Source: CAYRHS01 sp964424125 (GTDB lineage: Bacteria > Actinomycetota > Acidimicrobiia > IMCC26256 > JAOSJL01). From it: a stretch of 31,084 nt of DNA. A model generated the notes under the pieces. The model was not told the origin of the DNA and did not search any database. It worked only from the letters and a program-made list of their open reading frames with translations. The position numbers and the translations under genes were made by a program. Of this stretch, positions 30,984 to 31,084 are shown in pieces. The DNA lies in assembly GCA_964424125.1 (NCBI GenBank), contig CAYRHS010000011.1:1-31084 (forward strand). Direction: 5' to 3'. Each line of letters starts with the position of its first letter. Position 1 is the stretch's first letter.

Positions 30984-31084
30984 GCGCGCGCGCGCTTCAT
31001 GAGGCGAGACGTCCGCCGTGCCGCCTGGTGCTTGTGGATCGCGCCCTTGGCCGCGGCCTTGTCGATTCGCTGCTGGGCCAAACG
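30980..31084 (-). CDS. rpsT: Ribosomal protein S20 (bS20), C-terminal part
   Basis: Read on the minus strand, the last 34 codons encode a C-terminus RIDKAAAKGAIHKHQAARRT followed by SRLMKRARA. This is the hallmark end of bS20, a 16S rRNA-binding protein of the small subunit. The gene continues past the window's end. Its TAG stop (30982-30980) overlaps the holA stop on the other strand within CTAG, so the two genes share four bases tail to tail. Confidence 0.92.
   Translation of the reverse strand, partial: RLAQQRIDKAAAKGAIHKHQAARRTSRLMKRARA

Overview
This is a very GC-rich window (by eye about 70%, not computed) from a draft or metagenome assembly. It contains two runs of N, 7142-7241 and 14097-14106, and both fall inside genes. 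Gene content and order point to the phylum Actinomycetota, most plausibly an Acidimicrobiia-like lineage. The supporting features are the mrdA-rodA / radical SAM pair / RNase E-G / rplU-rpmA-obg-proB-proA-nadD-rsfS order, a KMGKS-type LeuRS, a FolP2-type dihydropteroate synthase paralogue, and many start codons placed a few bases behind a TANNCT hexamer (leaderless transcription). The class assignment is an inference.

Layout. 1-2029: end of the cell-elongation transpeptidase PBP2 and RodA. 2085-6745: a radical SAM protein, its DUF2344 partner and RNase E/G. 6757-10064: ribosomal proteins L21 (with a long Lys-Pro-Ala repeat tail broken by an assembly gap) and L27, the ribosome-assembly GTPase Obg (with an altered G4 motif), and glutamate 5-kinase. 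10101-10663: an N-terminally truncated VOC remnant and a regulatory stretch with a perfect 16-bp palindrome overlapping the proA promoter. 10664-14332: proA, a MoxR ATPase and a VWA protein, joined by overlapping stop/start codons. 14336-17286: a minus-strand ACT protein, divergent from nadD, an LCP-like/LytR_C protein and rsfS. 17299-18281 (minus): two tandem, apparently paralogous single-pass membrane proteins of unknown function. 18453-19636: a two-gene encapsulated-ferritin/encapsulin operon. 19667-22117 (minus): a P3A-type proton-pumping ATPase, with tRNA-Ala(GGC) just upstream on the same strand. 22311-31084: leuS, nagA, a small HExxH protein, comEA, a short comEC, a folP2-like gene, holA and, convergent, the 3' end of rpsT.

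Most of the window is a housekeeping chromosome: cell wall, ribosome, proline and NAD synthesis, translation, replication. Less ordinary are the iron-storage nanocompartment operon, the divergent paralogous membrane-protein pair with a palindrome over its promoter, the MoxR/VWA pair in a proline operon, and the palindromic operator candidate at proA. I found no CRISPR array, insertion sequence, prophage or defence island. The encapsulin system is a known type. The best candidates for something undescribed are the tandem membrane proteins at 17299-18281 and the two palindromic promoter elements.
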